A stretch of DNA of 64,000 bases from an uncultured Prevotella sp. (GCA_900315695.1 ONAE01000007.1:1-64000); one strand, 5' to 3'; positions 32,798 to 42,434 are shown, counted from the first letter of the stretch. The notes: generated by a model from the letters alone, not told the origin. Numbers and translations: made by a program.

Positions 32798-34192
32798 GTG
32801 AAACGATATATATTTTTGTTGGTAACCCTGTTTGTAGTAGTTCTCACTACTACAGCTCAGTCTGGTGGTATCACACCCGACATACTCCGTGAGATTCAGA
32901 ACGTTCACCCCTTGTCGCCTGCCGATAAGGCTATATCCAATGCTATCGCTGCTAACAGTATTGATGCTTTGGCAAAGAATCGTGTTAACGCGCGTGCGCT
33001 TGATACCTATTTTAATATAGAGACGCCCCGCCAGTCGATTACAGACCAGCAGTCCTCAGGTCGCTGCTGGATGTTCAGCGGTCTCAATGTGCTGCGCTCC
33101 AATTTTGCCCAGCGCGATTCCGTGCAGATTGAGTTCTCTCAGGCCTATCTTTTCTTCTGGGATCAGTTGGAAAAGGCAAACCTGATGCTACAAGGTGTCA
33201 TCGATACAGGCAAGAAACCCATCGACGACCAGCGTGTGCAGTTCTTTTTCCGCAATCCCATCAATGATGGCGGCACTTTCTGTGGTGTCTCCGACCTGGC
33301 AGAGAAATACGGACTGGTGCCTACTGAGGTGATGCCGGAATCGTATTCCACAGACAATACATCGAAGGCCGCCTCTATCATTTCATCCAAACTGCGTGAG
33401 TTCGGACTCCAGTTGCGCGATATGGTGGCAAAGGGCAAGAGTACCAAGGATATTCAGAAAACCAAGACCCAGATGCTGGGTGAGATCTACCGTATGCTCA
33501 CACTCACCATTGGTGCGCCAGTAGAGCAGTTCACCTATGCCTTTAAGGATAAGGATGGCAAGGCCAAGGGCTCTGCTAAGGAATATACCCCCCAGTCGTT
33601 CTATCAGGCGATAGTTGGTGGTCCGCTCAATGGCACTTTCATCATGGCGATGAACGATCCGCGCCGTCCTTACTATAAGACCTATGAGGTGGAATACGAC
33701 CGTCATACCTACGACGGACATAACTGGTGCTATGTGAACTTGCCGATGGATGACATTGAACAGATGGCGATAGCCTCGCTCAAGGACGGACGTAAGCTCT
33801 ATAGCTCTTACGATGTGGGTAAGTTCCTGGACCGTAAACGTGGCTATGCCGATACCGAGAACTTCGACTACGGCTCTCTTTTCGGTACTACCTTTTCGAT
33901 GGATAAGGCGCAGCGCATCTCCACCTTCGATAGTGGTTCTACCCATGCGATGACGCTTACGGCAGTAGATGTTGATGAGTCTGGCAAGGCTCGTAAATGG
34001 AAGGTTGAGAACTCTTGGGGGGCCTCTTGGGGTCAGCAGGGTTGTCTGATTATGACTGATCGTTGGTTCCGTGAATACATGTTCCGTCTTGTCGTTGATA
34101 AGAAGTACGTGCCAGAGTATATCCTCAAAGCTGCGGAGACAAAACCCATCATGGTGATGCCTGAAGATCCCTTGTTTTTATTAGACGAATGA
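32798..34192 (+). CDS. Exported C1-family aminopeptidase (bleomycin hydrolase / PepC type)
   Basis: 464-residue papain-like peptidase. A signal peptide (1-21, ending TTAQ) places it in the periplasm, unlike the cytoplasmic PepC of other bacteria. The triad is visible: Cys in DQQSSGRCWMFSG, His in GSTHAMTLTAVD and Asn in WKVENSWGASWG. The start is GTG 32798; a -7 box TAAATTTG lies about 35 bases upstream. The C-terminus ends PLFLLDE; PepC-type enzymes use a C-terminal arm to trim peptides. A FocA/NirC-like gene follows after 16 bp. Confidence 0.9.
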   Translation: MKRYIFLLVTLFVVVLTTTAQSGGITPDILREIQNVHPLSPADKAISNAIAANSIDALAKNRVNARALDTYFNIETPRQSITDQQSSGRCWMFSGLNVLRSNFAQRDSVQIEFSQAYLFFWDQLEKANLMLQGVIDTGKKPIDDQRVQFFFRNPINDGGTFCGVSDLAEKYGLVPTEVMPESYSTDNTSKAASIISSKLREFGLQLRDMVAKGKSTKDIQKTKTQMLGEIYRMLTLTIGAPVEQFTYAFKDKDGKAKGSAKEYTPQSFYQAIVGGPLNGTFIMAMNDPRRPYYKTYEVEYDRHTYDGHNWCYVNLPMDDIEQMAIASLKDGRKLYSSYDVGKFLDRKRGYADTENFDYGSLFGTTFSMDKAQRISTFDSGSTHAMTLTAVDVDESGKARKWKVENSWGASWGQQGCLIMTDRWFREYMFRLVVDKKYVPEYILKAAETKPIMVMPEDPLFLLDE

Positions 34193-34208
34193 AATATTAG
34201 GACAAGCG

Positions 34209-34811
34209 ATGTTTCAAAAAATTTTTACACCAGCCATTCTCGCTGGTATTTGTATCTCCATAGGATGTGTCGTTAACCTCCGCGTAGGTGGTGTGTCTGG
34301 TGCAGTCCTTTTCGCCTTCGGACTGACCACCGTTGTCTATTATGGCCTGAAGCTCTATACAGGCACAGCAGGTTTTATTCGTCGTCAGGGGGATTGGTTA
34401 ATGCTGCTAACGGTGCTTTTCGGCAATATTATAGGTTGTCTGCTTACGGCTTGGCTCATTGCCTATGCCCAGCCTGATTGTGTGGAACCTGCTGCGAAGA
34501 TTCTTACTGGGCGACTGGCAAAAGGTCCTTGGGCTTGTTTCCTGCTTGCCATTGGTTGTGGCTTCATTATGACAACAGCCGTGGAATTCGCCCGCAAGGG
34601 AAAGATGCTGCCTTTGGTGTTGGGTGTGCCCGTGTTTATCCTCTGCGGTTTTGCTCACTCCATCGCCGATGCCTTCTATTTTCTCGTGTCTCCTGCTGAC
34701 GTCGTGTTACAACCCACCGTCCTCGTTGTCTATCTTAGCGAGGTATTGGGCAATTTTGTAGGTTGTAATCTCTATCGTTGGCTGATGCTCTTCACGCCGA
34801 AGGTCGATTAA
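34209..34811 (+). CDS. Formate/nitrite transporter family channel (short form)
   Basis: 200-residue inner-membrane protein with about six helices, of the FocA/NirC (FNT) family that conducts small monovalent anions such as formate, nitrite or hydrosulfide. Seen: GGVSGAVLFAFGLTTVVYY, FGNIIGCLLTAW and CGFAHSIADAFYF, matching the conserved (C/A)G-x-x-H-x-x-A-x-x-F region. It is shorter than typical FNT proteins (about 260-280). Likely co-transcribed with the peptidase. Substrate cannot be told. Confidence 0.82.
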   Translation: MFQKIFTPAILAGICISIGCVVNLRVGGVSGAVLFAFGLTTVVYYGLKLYTGTAGFIRRQGDWLMLLTVLFGNIIGCLLTAWLIAYAQPDCVEPAAKILTGRLAKGPWACFLLAIGCGFIMTTAVEFARKGKMLPLVLGVPVFILCGFAHSIADAFYFLVSPADVVLQPTVLVVYLSEVLGNFVGCNLYRWLMLFTPKVD

Positions 34812-34819
34812 GTGCACTT

Positions 34820-36748
34820 TTATCTTGGAAGTTCCAGAATGAAGCGACATCCGATGTTGTAACTTGTATCGAGTATTAGGTCACCGCCAAGGTTTTTGGC
34901 GTAACGTTTACACAGGGGCAGTCCTAGACCGAGTCCCTCCGATGTTTCGTTCACCTTCGCAAACGGTTTTTCAATCATATACATGGCGTCCTTAGGCAAA
35001 CCAGGACCTGTATCCTCAACGATAAACAGGATCTTACTCTCAGTCTGCATCACTCGCATCAGAATATGCTGCCTGTCTGAATGAAGCGCAGCATTATAGA
35101 GTAATTCACGGATGGTACGAGTCAGATATACCCTGTTGGTCAGGATGAAAAGCGTGTCAGGTACACTGGTCTCAAAACGTATCTTCAGACCCAGGAAGTG
35201 ACTCCTTGTATAGCTGATACTCTCACGTGATACCTTGTTGCATGAGATCTCATTTTCTCGTTTACACTGCTTTTCCTCTGAGGCACGGGTCTCAGAACTT
35301 TCGTAGAGCATCAGCACCATTCGCTTTAACAGGATGGCGTTGTGCATCATTGCCTGACAGATCTCCGCCAGATTCTCCTTCTCAAACTCGTTCTGCCCTT
35401 CAGGGTTGGCAAGGTTCATCTTCTGCGTTTCGTAGAGCACGCTCGTATAACCCATAATGACATTAAGTGGCGTACGGATTTGATGCGACACCGTCCGTAT
35501 GAACGTCTCTTTCTCCTTCGCAGCAGCTTCTACCATATCGATATTGTTCTGGTGCCTTTCATTGCGTTCTTTGAGCTGATTGGCAGCCTGTCTGATGTGA
35601 CTTATTTTCTCATAGAGAGCCTGCTGCATCTTGGCGAAGCTGTCTTGCAGCTGTCCGATACTGTCTTGACGGTAAGAGTAGGGGATAGTCTCCTCGTAAT
35701 TGCCATTGGCAATTTCCTGCGTGATTTTTACAAGGGTTCTGATAGGACTTGTGGTTTGTCTTACCACTTTGTTGGAAAGCCAGAAAATCAGCAAGAGACC
35801 AATGATGATTACCAGTAATACAAGTATGCCCAGCTGTTGATAGCCAGTTAGAATCTCGCTTTCAGGACATACCAGTACCAGTGTCCAGTCGGTGCCAGGC
35901 ACAGGAGCGAAGCATACATGACAATATTTGTTGTCTAAGGTGGCATGCATAGTACCCTTTTTCTCGCCGTTCATCTCATGACCTAAGGCTATGACGTCTG
36001 CATTCTCGTGAGGGTCAGCATCATTAAAAATGGTTTTTCTGAAAAGTTTAGATGAGTCTGGATGGATAAAATATCGGCCATCGCTGCCCACGAGCATGAA
36101 GTAAGCATTCTGAGAGGGGTGTTTAACCTTATTGATCACCTTGGCTAGAAGGTCGAATTGGAAGTCTGTTGCTATCACACCAATGATTCGGCCATCTTCC
36201 CCATACAGGGGATCGCAGTAGGAGGCTACAGCCTCATTGTGGTCAATCGTCCCTTCCGAATATTCTCCGAAAGGTTCAGCCCAACAAGGCTTGGCCGAAC
36301 TTAGGACCGTCCTGTACCATGGTTTGTCGAAATACTCGTATTCTGTCTCACGGAACGACTTGATCTCCTTGCCCTCTCTCATGGTATAGATCGAGAACTG
36401 GCGTCCGTACTGTGCCAACGCGTCGGGTTCTGTGCAGACCGAGAAGCTGAGGATATTCGGATTGAGTTTCATCATGCGTTGTGAGATTGTCTCAAACGCT
36501 TCAGGGTTAAAATTCTCTTCCAGAAGCCAGGCATTGGCATTTGTAGAGGTCTCTATCGTGCCCATGAATTGTCTCACCTGGAAGATTGCCGTATTGAGGA
36601 TACTGTTGGAACGTGCTATCGCCTCCTCTTTAATAAGATAGCGCGACTGCAGGAAGAACAAGCCCAATACCAGGAAGAAAATGGGTACAGCCAGCAGCAT
36701 GATGCCGAGACTGAGTTTTTTGGATAGCTTTTCATTGAACTTATTCAT
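34820..36748 (-). CDS. Membrane histidine kinase with dCache sensor
   Basis: 642 residues: helix 1 (about 12-33), periplasmic dCache domain (about 35-300) with CWAEPFGEYSEG and a PDSSKLFR turn, helix 2 (about 303-325), HAMP (326-380), HisKA with H-box VSHQIRTPLNVIMGY (His about 419) and HATPase with TGPGLPKD and GLGLGLPLCKRYA. No receiver domain, and no response regulator lies nearby. It is the last of three overlapping minus-strand genes, all with dCache sensors; the overlap with its upstream neighbour is 8 bp. Small-molecule signal unknown. Confidence 0.9.
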   Translation of the reverse strand: MNKFNEKLSKKLSLGIMLLAVPIFFLVLGLFFLQSRYLIKEEAIARSNSILNTAIFQVRQFMGTIETSTNANAWLLEENFNPEAFETISQRMMKLNPNILSFSVCTEPDALAQYGRQFSIYTMREGKEIKSFRETEYEYFDKPWYRTVLSSAKPCWAEPFGEYSEGTIDHNEAVASYCDPLYGEDGRIIGVIATDFQFDLLAKVINKVKHPSQNAYFMLVGSDGRYFIHPDSSKLFRKTIFNDADPHENADVIALGHEMNGEKKGTMHATLDNKYCHVCFAPVPGTDWTLVLVCPESEILTGYQQLGILVLLVIIIGLLLIFWLSNKVVRQTTSPIRTLVKITQEIANGNYEETIPYSYRQDSIGQLQDSFAKMQQALYEKISHIRQAANQLKERNERHQNNIDMVEAAAKEKETFIRTVSHQIRTPLNVIMGYTSVLYETQKMNLANPEGQNEFEKENLAEICQAMMHNAILLKRMVLMLYESSETRASEEKQCKRENEISCNKVSRESISYTRSHFLGLKIRFETSVPDTLFILTNRVYLTRTIRELLYNAALHSDRQHILMRVMQTESKILFIVEDTGPGLPKDAMYMIEKPFAKVNETSEGLGLGLPLCKRYAKNLGGDLILDTSYNIGCRFILELPR

Positions 36749-38234
36749 GGCTATCCTCCTTTCCTGATTCTATTTGCACTGCTTCGATAATGTGCCCCAG
36801 CAATTTCAATATTGTTGAGCTCTGCTGCTTGATAACAGCCATCTCCTGTTCCATTTCCTTTAGGTCGGTTTTATGATAGTTGTTGCAGAGTTTGGCAACA
36901 CTCTTGTCGATGAGGTCGCCTGGCTCAATCATCTGGTTGGATAAGTAGTGTAAGAAGGTTGTTTTCATCCTGTCGTTCTCTAAAGACTGTTCCGAAGTCT
37001 TCTCCAATATATCCCCTTGGCTCTGAAGCGATTCCTGCAAGTGATCAAGCTCATTGACATGGGCTGCCAGCGACTGTTGCATCTTCCTGAATCGGTACTG
37101 CAGTTGTCCGATCTCGTCTTCGCGCTCGGTATGGGGCACCTGTTCTTCGTAGTGACCTTCAGCCACGCGGTTTGCCGAGCGGGTCAGCATGCGGAGTGGT
37201 CGCAGCTGGCGGTGTATGAAGAAGTTGCATAGCAGGAAGAACGCCACCAGTCCAAGGATGCTAATGATCAACACCGTGTAGAATAGCAGGTTGAAGGATC
37301 CGAAGATGTCGTCATCAGGACAAACTTCTCCGACGCTCCAGTTGAGGGGCGCGATGTTATGACCTGTCAATTGTTCGCTGTTGAAAGGTCTGTAGAACAC
37401 ATACCAGTCTTTGCCGTTCATGCGGAAAGGTTTATAGCCAGTCTCGCCTGCCATCATCGCATTTACGGTTTCTTTCACACTTGAATTTTCCTCTTGACTC
37501 ACAGAAAACACTGTCTCGTGCGACAGCTTCTTAGTGTCAGGGTGAACCATATATACGCCGTTACTGCCTAACAGCACGCTGTAGCTGTGGGGTGATGACT
37601 TGGTTGAAAGTACAATCTGTGAGAGTTGTGTGATTGACAGATCTACAGCCACCACACCTACGCATTCCTTAATCCCCTCATGGGCGGTTACGAAGATGGG
37701 CAGACAGAAAGTTGTCAAGTTACCTTCATCCTGGTTTTCATCCTTGAACGGATCCAACCAGCAGGCGCGCTGCGTCTCCATAGGTCTGGTGTACCACACC
37801 TGTTCGTGATAAGGCTTTGTTCCAAAAGAATCCGACTTCACAAGTCTTGAATTCTCACGGTGAATATAGGCCATATACCACTCGCGATCCTTATAGAAAT
37901 ACGGTTTGAACACGATGGCGCAACCTGTGATATAGGGGTTTGACTCCACGATTCTGCGACTGTAGGTTAACATACGGTCAGGATCGTCAATATGCTGCAG
38001 TAGATCTGCATACACGTTTTCTGTGGTCTGCTCGATACTTAGCAGGATGTTGTCAATATGCTGTACTGTACCGTCGAGCGTCTCCTCTGCATCCTGGATG
38101 GCTTCTTGTTTCAGTGTCTGATGCGAGAAAAATAGCAGCACACCCAATGCCAGAGAGAGCAGCAGTACCGTTTCACAGATCACCATCAGGTTCAGCCTGA
38201 TTGATGGGGGTAGCATGTTCTTAATACTCGTCAT
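36741..38234 (-). CDS. dCache-HAMP protein with orphan HisKA-like tail
   Basis: 497 residues: helix (about 15-37), dCache (40-325, with YTRPMETQRACWLDPFKDE and LLGSNGVYMVHPD), helix (about 328-350), HAMP (352-405), coiled coil, then a dimerisation-type helix pair around TTFLHYLSNQMIEP that looks like a degenerate HisKA box. No ATPase domain follows; the protein ends at SGKEDSHE. It overlaps the kinase gene by 8 bp and the upstream gene by 14 bp. Inference: partner or modulator of the downstream kinase, possibly through HAMP/HisKA heterodimers. Confidence 0.82.
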   Translation of the reverse strand: MTSIKNMLPPSIRLNLMVICETVLLLSLALGVLLFFSHQTLKQEAIQDAEETLDGTVQHIDNILLSIEQTTENVYADLLQHIDDPDRMLTYSRRIVESNPYITGCAIVFKPYFYKDREWYMAYIHRENSRLVKSDSFGTKPYHEQVWYTRPMETQRACWLDPFKDENQDEGNLTTFCLPIFVTAHEGIKECVGVVAVDLSITQLSQIVLSTKSSPHSYSVLLGSNGVYMVHPDTKKLSHETVFSVSQEENSSVKETVNAMMAGETGYKPFRMNGKDWYVFYRPFNSEQLTGHNIAPLNWSVGEVCPDDDIFGSFNLLFYTVLIISILGLVAFFLLCNFFIHRQLRPLRMLTRSANRVAEGHYEEQVPHTEREDEIGQLQYRFRKMQQSLAAHVNELDHLQESLQSQGDILEKTSEQSLENDRMKTTFLHYLSNQMIEPGDLIDKSVAKLCNNYHKTDLKEMEQEMAVIKQQSSTILKLLGHIIEAVQIESGKEDSHE

Positions 38235-40095
38235 ATCTTACACTCCTTAATACTATCCAAACTACTATCATTCCCAACACAACCACCGACAGAAGAATCA
38301 TACCGATGATTAACAGAGGCTTTATTGCATCCTGCTGGGGTACCACTACAGCCATCGTCCAAAGGGTATGGCTAATCGGAGTGGAATAAAGAGTTGCCTC
38401 CTCGAGCTTTGTTTCCACATTGTCACCTTTAGTATTGGCAATGCAGCTGCCGTCACTGTTCATTATCACTGTATGGAAATCGGGCTCCTCATTCCAAAAG
38501 AACCTCTTCATCAATTCGTCCTGCTTGGCTCTGTAGTCTATCTGCTTCAGTTCTTCATTCAGCCACTCAAACGTCATATCGGCACCGCATACACAAACTA
38601 GTTTCCCGTTTGCGTCGTAGAGGGGTGTCATAAAGGAACAGTAATGCCCACTCATACTCGTGCCATTATGGTATTTGTACGGATCAGACCAGAAACTCTT
38701 ACCCTCCTTCTTGGCTCGCACATACAAGTCAGACTTCGTATAGTCAAAAGTTTCTGTTTCCAACTGACTGACTATGTACTCATTGCTGTCTTCTGCCTTA
38801 TGGACATATGGCTGGAACCATTTGCCTTTCTGGGGGAAGTAGTCGGGCTCAAAGGCAGCGAAATAACCTTTGATATCTGTGTTCAGGCGTGTCTTACTCA
38901 TCAGGGCTGCAATCACGTCCTCTGGCGAGTCCAGATGTTTCTGTAACTCGTCGAAAATGTTCATGGCGTTCATCTCCATGCCACTGATACTCTTGTTGAT
39001 TTTCTCTGATGCCACATTCAGGATTCCCGTATAACGTATCTGGGTCTCAGCATTAATGGAGGATCGGCATATTAGCACTGTCAGGATCAGCATTGCCAGC
39101 ATTGTGACGCCCATGGTTAAGAGGATATACCTCTTTGAGAAATAAACGATAATCATGCCCAGTACCACCACAGCAAGCATGATCAGCCCCACTATGATTA
39201 CTGGTCCCTTTACGTTCTTTGTTGGCACGGCTACTGCTACTGACCATTCGATATTCTTGATAGGTCCGTAATAAATGGTTGCATCTTCACCGTTGACAGT
39301 GGTCTCAATCATACCACTTTTCCGCTGTTTCAGGTCGTTCAACGTACTCTCTTCCGTTATTGAGACGCTCATCTCTTCAGGGGAGGCGATACAACTACCG
39401 TCATCGTTCAGCACCACTGTATAGAAGTCGAGATCTTTGTTCGACAGGAAACTGTTCGTCTGATTGTTCTGCTTGTTGGCGTTGTCTATCTGCTTCAGCT
39501 CTTTGGACAACCATTCGAGGGTCATGGCAGCACCGCAGACACATACGGGGTTCTTTTCTGAGTCAAAGATAGGCTCTACGAAAGTGCAGTAACGGCCGCT
39601 GATGCTCGTGCCGTCGTAAAAATAGTATGGGTCAGACCAGAAACTCATGCCCTCCTCTTGGGCGCGTACATACCACTCGGATTTCGTATAGTCGTGTCTG
39701 GCTGATCCAATTTGGCTCACCACATATTTCTCACCGTTGGCTGTTTGGTGAACGTAAGGTTCAAACCATCTGCCCTTCTGTGGGAAATGGTCGGGCTCAA
39801 AGGCTGCGAAATAGCCTTTGGCATCAGGGTTCAGACCTGCTTTGCTCTTCAGGGCGTTGATCACAGACTCTGGTGATTCCATATTTTTCTCTACTTCGTC
39901 GAACACGTTCATGGCATTCATCTCCATGCCGCTGATGGTAGTGGCAATTTTCTCAGATGTCACGTTCATAATACCCACATAGCGTGCATGATTCTCTGCA
40001 TCCATGGTATATTGGCATATCATGAAGCACAAAGAAAACATCATCAGCATCGTGACCAGAACGGTCAGTAGAATATAAACTTTTATTTTCTTCAT
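38221..40095 (-). CDS. Double dCache membrane protein without output domain
   Basis: 624 residues built from two tandem copies (about 1-322 and 323-624), each with TM, dCache and TM. Matching pieces: GYFAAFEPDHFPQKGRW and GYFAAFEPDYFPQKGKW; SGMEMNAMNVFDE and SGMEMNAMNIFDE; VCVCGAAMTLEWL and VCVCGADMTFEWL. The helices ending copy 1 and starting copy 2 are joined by only a few residues, and the protein stops after the last helix, so no HAMP, kinase or methyl-accepting domain exists. First gene of the three-gene operon; minus-strand -7 box TATATTTG at 40129-40122. Confidence 0.85.
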   Translation of the reverse strand: MKKIKVYILLTVLVTMLMMFSLCFMICQYTMDAENHARYVGIMNVTSEKIATTISGMEMNAMNVFDEVEKNMESPESVINALKSKAGLNPDAKGYFAAFEPDHFPQKGRWFEPYVHQTANGEKYVVSQIGSARHDYTKSEWYVRAQEEGMSFWSDPYYFYDGTSISGRYCTFVEPIFDSEKNPVCVCGAAMTLEWLSKELKQIDNANKQNNQTNSFLSNKDLDFYTVVLNDDGSCIASPEEMSVSITEESTLNDLKQRKSGMIETTVNGEDATIYYGPIKNIEWSVAVAVPTKNVKGPVIIVGLIMLAVVVLGMIIVYFSKRYILLTMGVTMLAMLILTVLICRSSINAETQIRYTGILNVASEKINKSISGMEMNAMNIFDELQKHLDSPEDVIAALMSKTRLNTDIKGYFAAFEPDYFPQKGKWFQPYVHKAEDSNEYIVSQLETETFDYTKSDLYVRAKKEGKSFWSDPYKYHNGTSMSGHYCSFMTPLYDANGKLVCVCGADMTFEWLNEELKQIDYRAKQDELMKRFFWNEEPDFHTVIMNSDGSCIANTKGDNVETKLEEATLYSTPISHTLWTMAVVVPQQDAIKPLLIIGMILLSVVVLGMIVVWIVLRSVRYDEY

Positions 40096-40248
40096 TCAAT
40101 CATTTGCACAAGTTAGAAATGCAAATATAAGAATTTTATTCTTACATGGTTTCTTTGTTCCAAGATAATTATACATTATTAACAGATTCTTTGCTTTTGT
40201 GGCAACGAAAAACCTTATCTTTGCAACCGTAATTACGTAACAAAGAAT

Positions 40249-40896
40249 ATGATTATGAATAGGAAGGAGAAATTTGTCATTACAATCAATCGTGAGTTAG
40301 GTAGTGGCGGTCGTACCGTAGGTCGTTTGTTAGCAGAGGAACTGGCAGTGGATTTCTACGACAAGGCTGTTGTTAAAGCCTTACAAGAGAAATACAAGCT
40401 TGCCGTAGGGGAGATTGAGGGACTGAAAGGGCGCAGCCATAGTTTTTGGGCAGAGCTGAAACGCTCAATCATTGGTAGCGAGCGAGAGGCCATTGCCAAT
40501 TATTATTATGTCAATTCTCCAGTGAAAGCCTATCCACCTACTAGTGAAGAGATGTTTAAGGCCGAGACGGAGATCTTGCTGGGACTCGCAGAGGAAGAGT
40601 CGTGTGTGGTGGCCGGACGTAGCGGTTTCTATGTGTTCCGCAATCACCCTAACCACCTGAATATCTTTATCCAGGCCACAATGCCTTATCGCATCAAACG
40701 CGTTATGAGCAAGCAGAATTTGACAGAAGAAGAGGCTCTCAAGACCATTGTGAAGGTGGACCAGATGCGTGAGAACTATATTAAAAAATTCACCAAGACT
40801 TCGCGTTATGACACCCGCAACTACGACCTTGTGATTTGTGCTGATGGCAAGACTGAAGAAGAAATCGTGGAGCTCATCCTGAAGTTCATCGGATAA
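40249..40896 (+). CDS. Cytidylate-kinase-like P-loop protein
   Basis: 215-residue protein of the Cytidylate_kin2 (AAK6-type) family. A glycine-rich P-loop variant, ITINRELGSGGRTVGRLLAEEL, opens the protein, and the region VVAGRSGFYVF and RYDTRNYDLVICADG follows, as in this family. It is not the essential Cmk; substrates of these small kinases in Bacteroidota are not defined. A second ATG six bases downstream is an alternative start. -7 box TATCTTTG at 40216-40223; bidirectional terminator after it. Confidence 0.82.
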   Translation: MIMNRKEKFVITINRELGSGGRTVGRLLAEELAVDFYDKAVVKALQEKYKLAVGEIEGLKGRSHSFWAELKRSIIGSEREAIANYYYVNSPVKAYPPTSEEMFKAETEILLGLAEEESCVVAGRSGFYVFRNHPNHLNIFIQATMPYRIKRVMSKQNLTEEEALKTIVKVDQMRENYIKKFTKTSRYDTRNYDLVICADGKTEEEIVELILKFIG

Positions 40897-40914
40897 TATC
40901 GTCGCATAAAAAAG

Positions 40915-40951
40915 AAATCGCATAGAGGTTAACACCCCCTGTGCGATTTTT
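40915..40951. terminator. Bidirectional terminator between convergent genes
   Basis: AAATCGCA (40915-40922) pairs with 40942-40949, with further inner pairs; T-run on the plus side and on the minus side a run of T from the A-tract at 40908-40917. Confidence 0.8.
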
Positions 40952-40972
40952 TACTTTTGTAAATAATAATAA

Positions 40973-41629
40973 CTATTCAATAAACATAACTTTCGAGGGA
41001 TCTCGAGGTTTGGGGTCGGGTGTCTCGTCAGGATAGCCAATGGCGATAATATAGTTGATCGAGTAGTCCGCAGGGATATTTAGCTCGTCGCGGAAGAACT
41101 CTGTCTTGGGGTTGGAGGAGACGAAGCGAACGATACCTCCGAGGCAACAGGTGCCCAGACCTAACGACTGAGCAGCCAGCATGATGTTCTGTCCCAACAT
41201 ACCCGCATCGATCTGGCCACCACCCTTAGTAGGTGTACAAACAATAATGATGTTGGGCGCATTGCGGAATAGGTTCTTAAAGTTCTTGTCGCGCTTTATT
41301 TGTGGAGCGTTTTCTTTCATAAACACTTCATTGATCTGAGCCAGCAGCTCCTGATTCTCAATGATGCGCACCTGCCAGGGCTGACGATTGCTGCCACTGG
41401 GAGCATTGATAGCACAGTCGGCTATGATTTCCAGTTTCTCGTGCTCTACGGGTTTGTCGAGATACTTACGGATGGAGCGGCGGTTCATAATGGCCTGAAT
41501 CACAGGGTTGTCTAGTGCAGGCTCTTCAATCATCGTGGAGTCATTCGTAGTTTTGTCTTCGTTGTCTTGTGCCATTACATTGAATGTGAAGAAAACTGTC
41601 ATGCAGCACGTCAAAAATAGTTTTTTCAT
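40973..41629 (-). CDS. Exported nitroreductase-family protein
   Basis: 218-residue FMN-dependent nitroreductase-like protein. RRSIRKYLDKPV and APSGSNRQPWQVRII near the start and QNIMLAAQSLGLGTCCLGG later are the usual flavin-binding motifs. It has a clear signal peptide (1-20, ending VMAQ), so the enzyme would be periplasmic; most relatives are cytoplasmic. Minus-strand -7 box TATCTTTG at 41699-41692. Substrate unknown; nitro compounds, quinones and flavins are possible for the family. Confidence 0.88.
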   Translation of the reverse strand: MKKLFLTCCMTVFFTFNVMAQDNEDKTTNDSTMIEEPALDNPVIQAIMNRRSIRKYLDKPVEHEKLEIIADCAINAPSGSNRQPWQVRIIENQELLAQINEVFMKENAPQIKRDKNFKNLFRNAPNIIIVCTPTKGGGQIDAGMLGQNIMLAAQSLGLGTCCLGGIVRFVSSNPKTEFFRDELNIPADYSINYIIAIGYPDETPDPKPRDPSKVMFIE

Positions 41630-41776
41630 TTTGTTGGATTTTTTAATGGTTTGTTATTTCCAAATTTCACACTTTGTTTCTAAATATGCTGCAAAGATAC
41701 TATTTTTTTGTGATGAAAAGCATGAATTAAACAGTTTTTTTATTAATTTTGCACCCGAATTGTAAAAGACAGTCTT

Positions 41777-42433
41777 ATGACAAAGGAAGATTTTCTGGCT
41801 TTTTTGAATAAATATGCCGATCAGATAGACCATTTCCGCCAGATGGCACACGACTTGCATCAGAGTGTAAATCAGACATATGCAGGTTCGTTGCCATACG
41901 GTTTTCACCTTGATATGGTGGTGGAAGGAGTGAGAAATTATGGCTATTTGGTGTGTGTGAGGGAGGAAGATGTGCTTCCGCTGTTATTCGGCGCATATTA
42001 TCATGACAGCATTGAAGATGCCCGTCTGACTTATAATGATGTGATGCGTCTGGCGAGGAATGAGATGACGATTGAACAGGCGATGATGGCCACAGAAATC
42101 GTGTATGCACTGACCAATGATAAGGGGCGAACCCGGGCTGAAAGGGCAGGAGAGAAATATTACAAGGGCATCCGTGAGACACCGTATGCTCCGTTTGTGA
42201 AACTCTGCGACCGTTTGGCGAATATCACGTATTCGTGTACTGGTGAAGGCAATAAGGGTACTAGGATGAAAGAAGTGTATAAGGGTGAGATGCCCCATTT
42301 TCTGCCAGCTATTAATCCCCACAGCGATGACCCGCGTTTTGCAGTACCCGTTGAGGTGGTGGAAGCATTGGCAGAAATCCTGATCGACGAGGTTGACAAG
42401 GATGAGATCCAGCGCCAGTGGGGGGAGATCTGA
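41777..42433 (+). CDS. HD-domain protein, (p)ppGpp-hydrolase-like
   Basis: 218-residue cytoplasmic phosphohydrolase. The metal-binding HD core is visible: PYGFHLDMVV (first His), YYHDSIEDARLTY (HD plus ED) and a later FVKLCDRLANITYS with the KxxDRxxN signature of RelA/SpoT-type hydrolase domains. No synthetase domain, so it resembles small alarmone hydrolases. It ends one base before the next gene's ATG, making it the first gene of the lipid/polyene operon. -7 box TAATTTTG at 41744-41751. Inference: it may link product synthesis to the stringent response; substrate not shown. Confidence 0.75.
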   Translation: MTKEDFLAFLNKYADQIDHFRQMAHDLHQSVNQTYAGSLPYGFHLDMVVEGVRNYGYLVCVREEDVLPLLFGAYYHDSIEDARLTYNDVMRLARNEMTIEQAMMATEIVYALTNDKGRTRAERAGEKYYKGIRETPYAPFVKLCDRLANITYSCTGEGNKGTRMKEVYKGEMPHFLPAINPHSDDPRFAVPVEVVEALAEILIDEVDKDEIQRQWGEI

Positions 42434-42434
42434 G

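Noticed and set aside
40249..40896. Essential cytidylate kinase Cmk
   Set aside because: The sequence fits the Cytidylate_kin2 family, not the canonical Cmk motif order.
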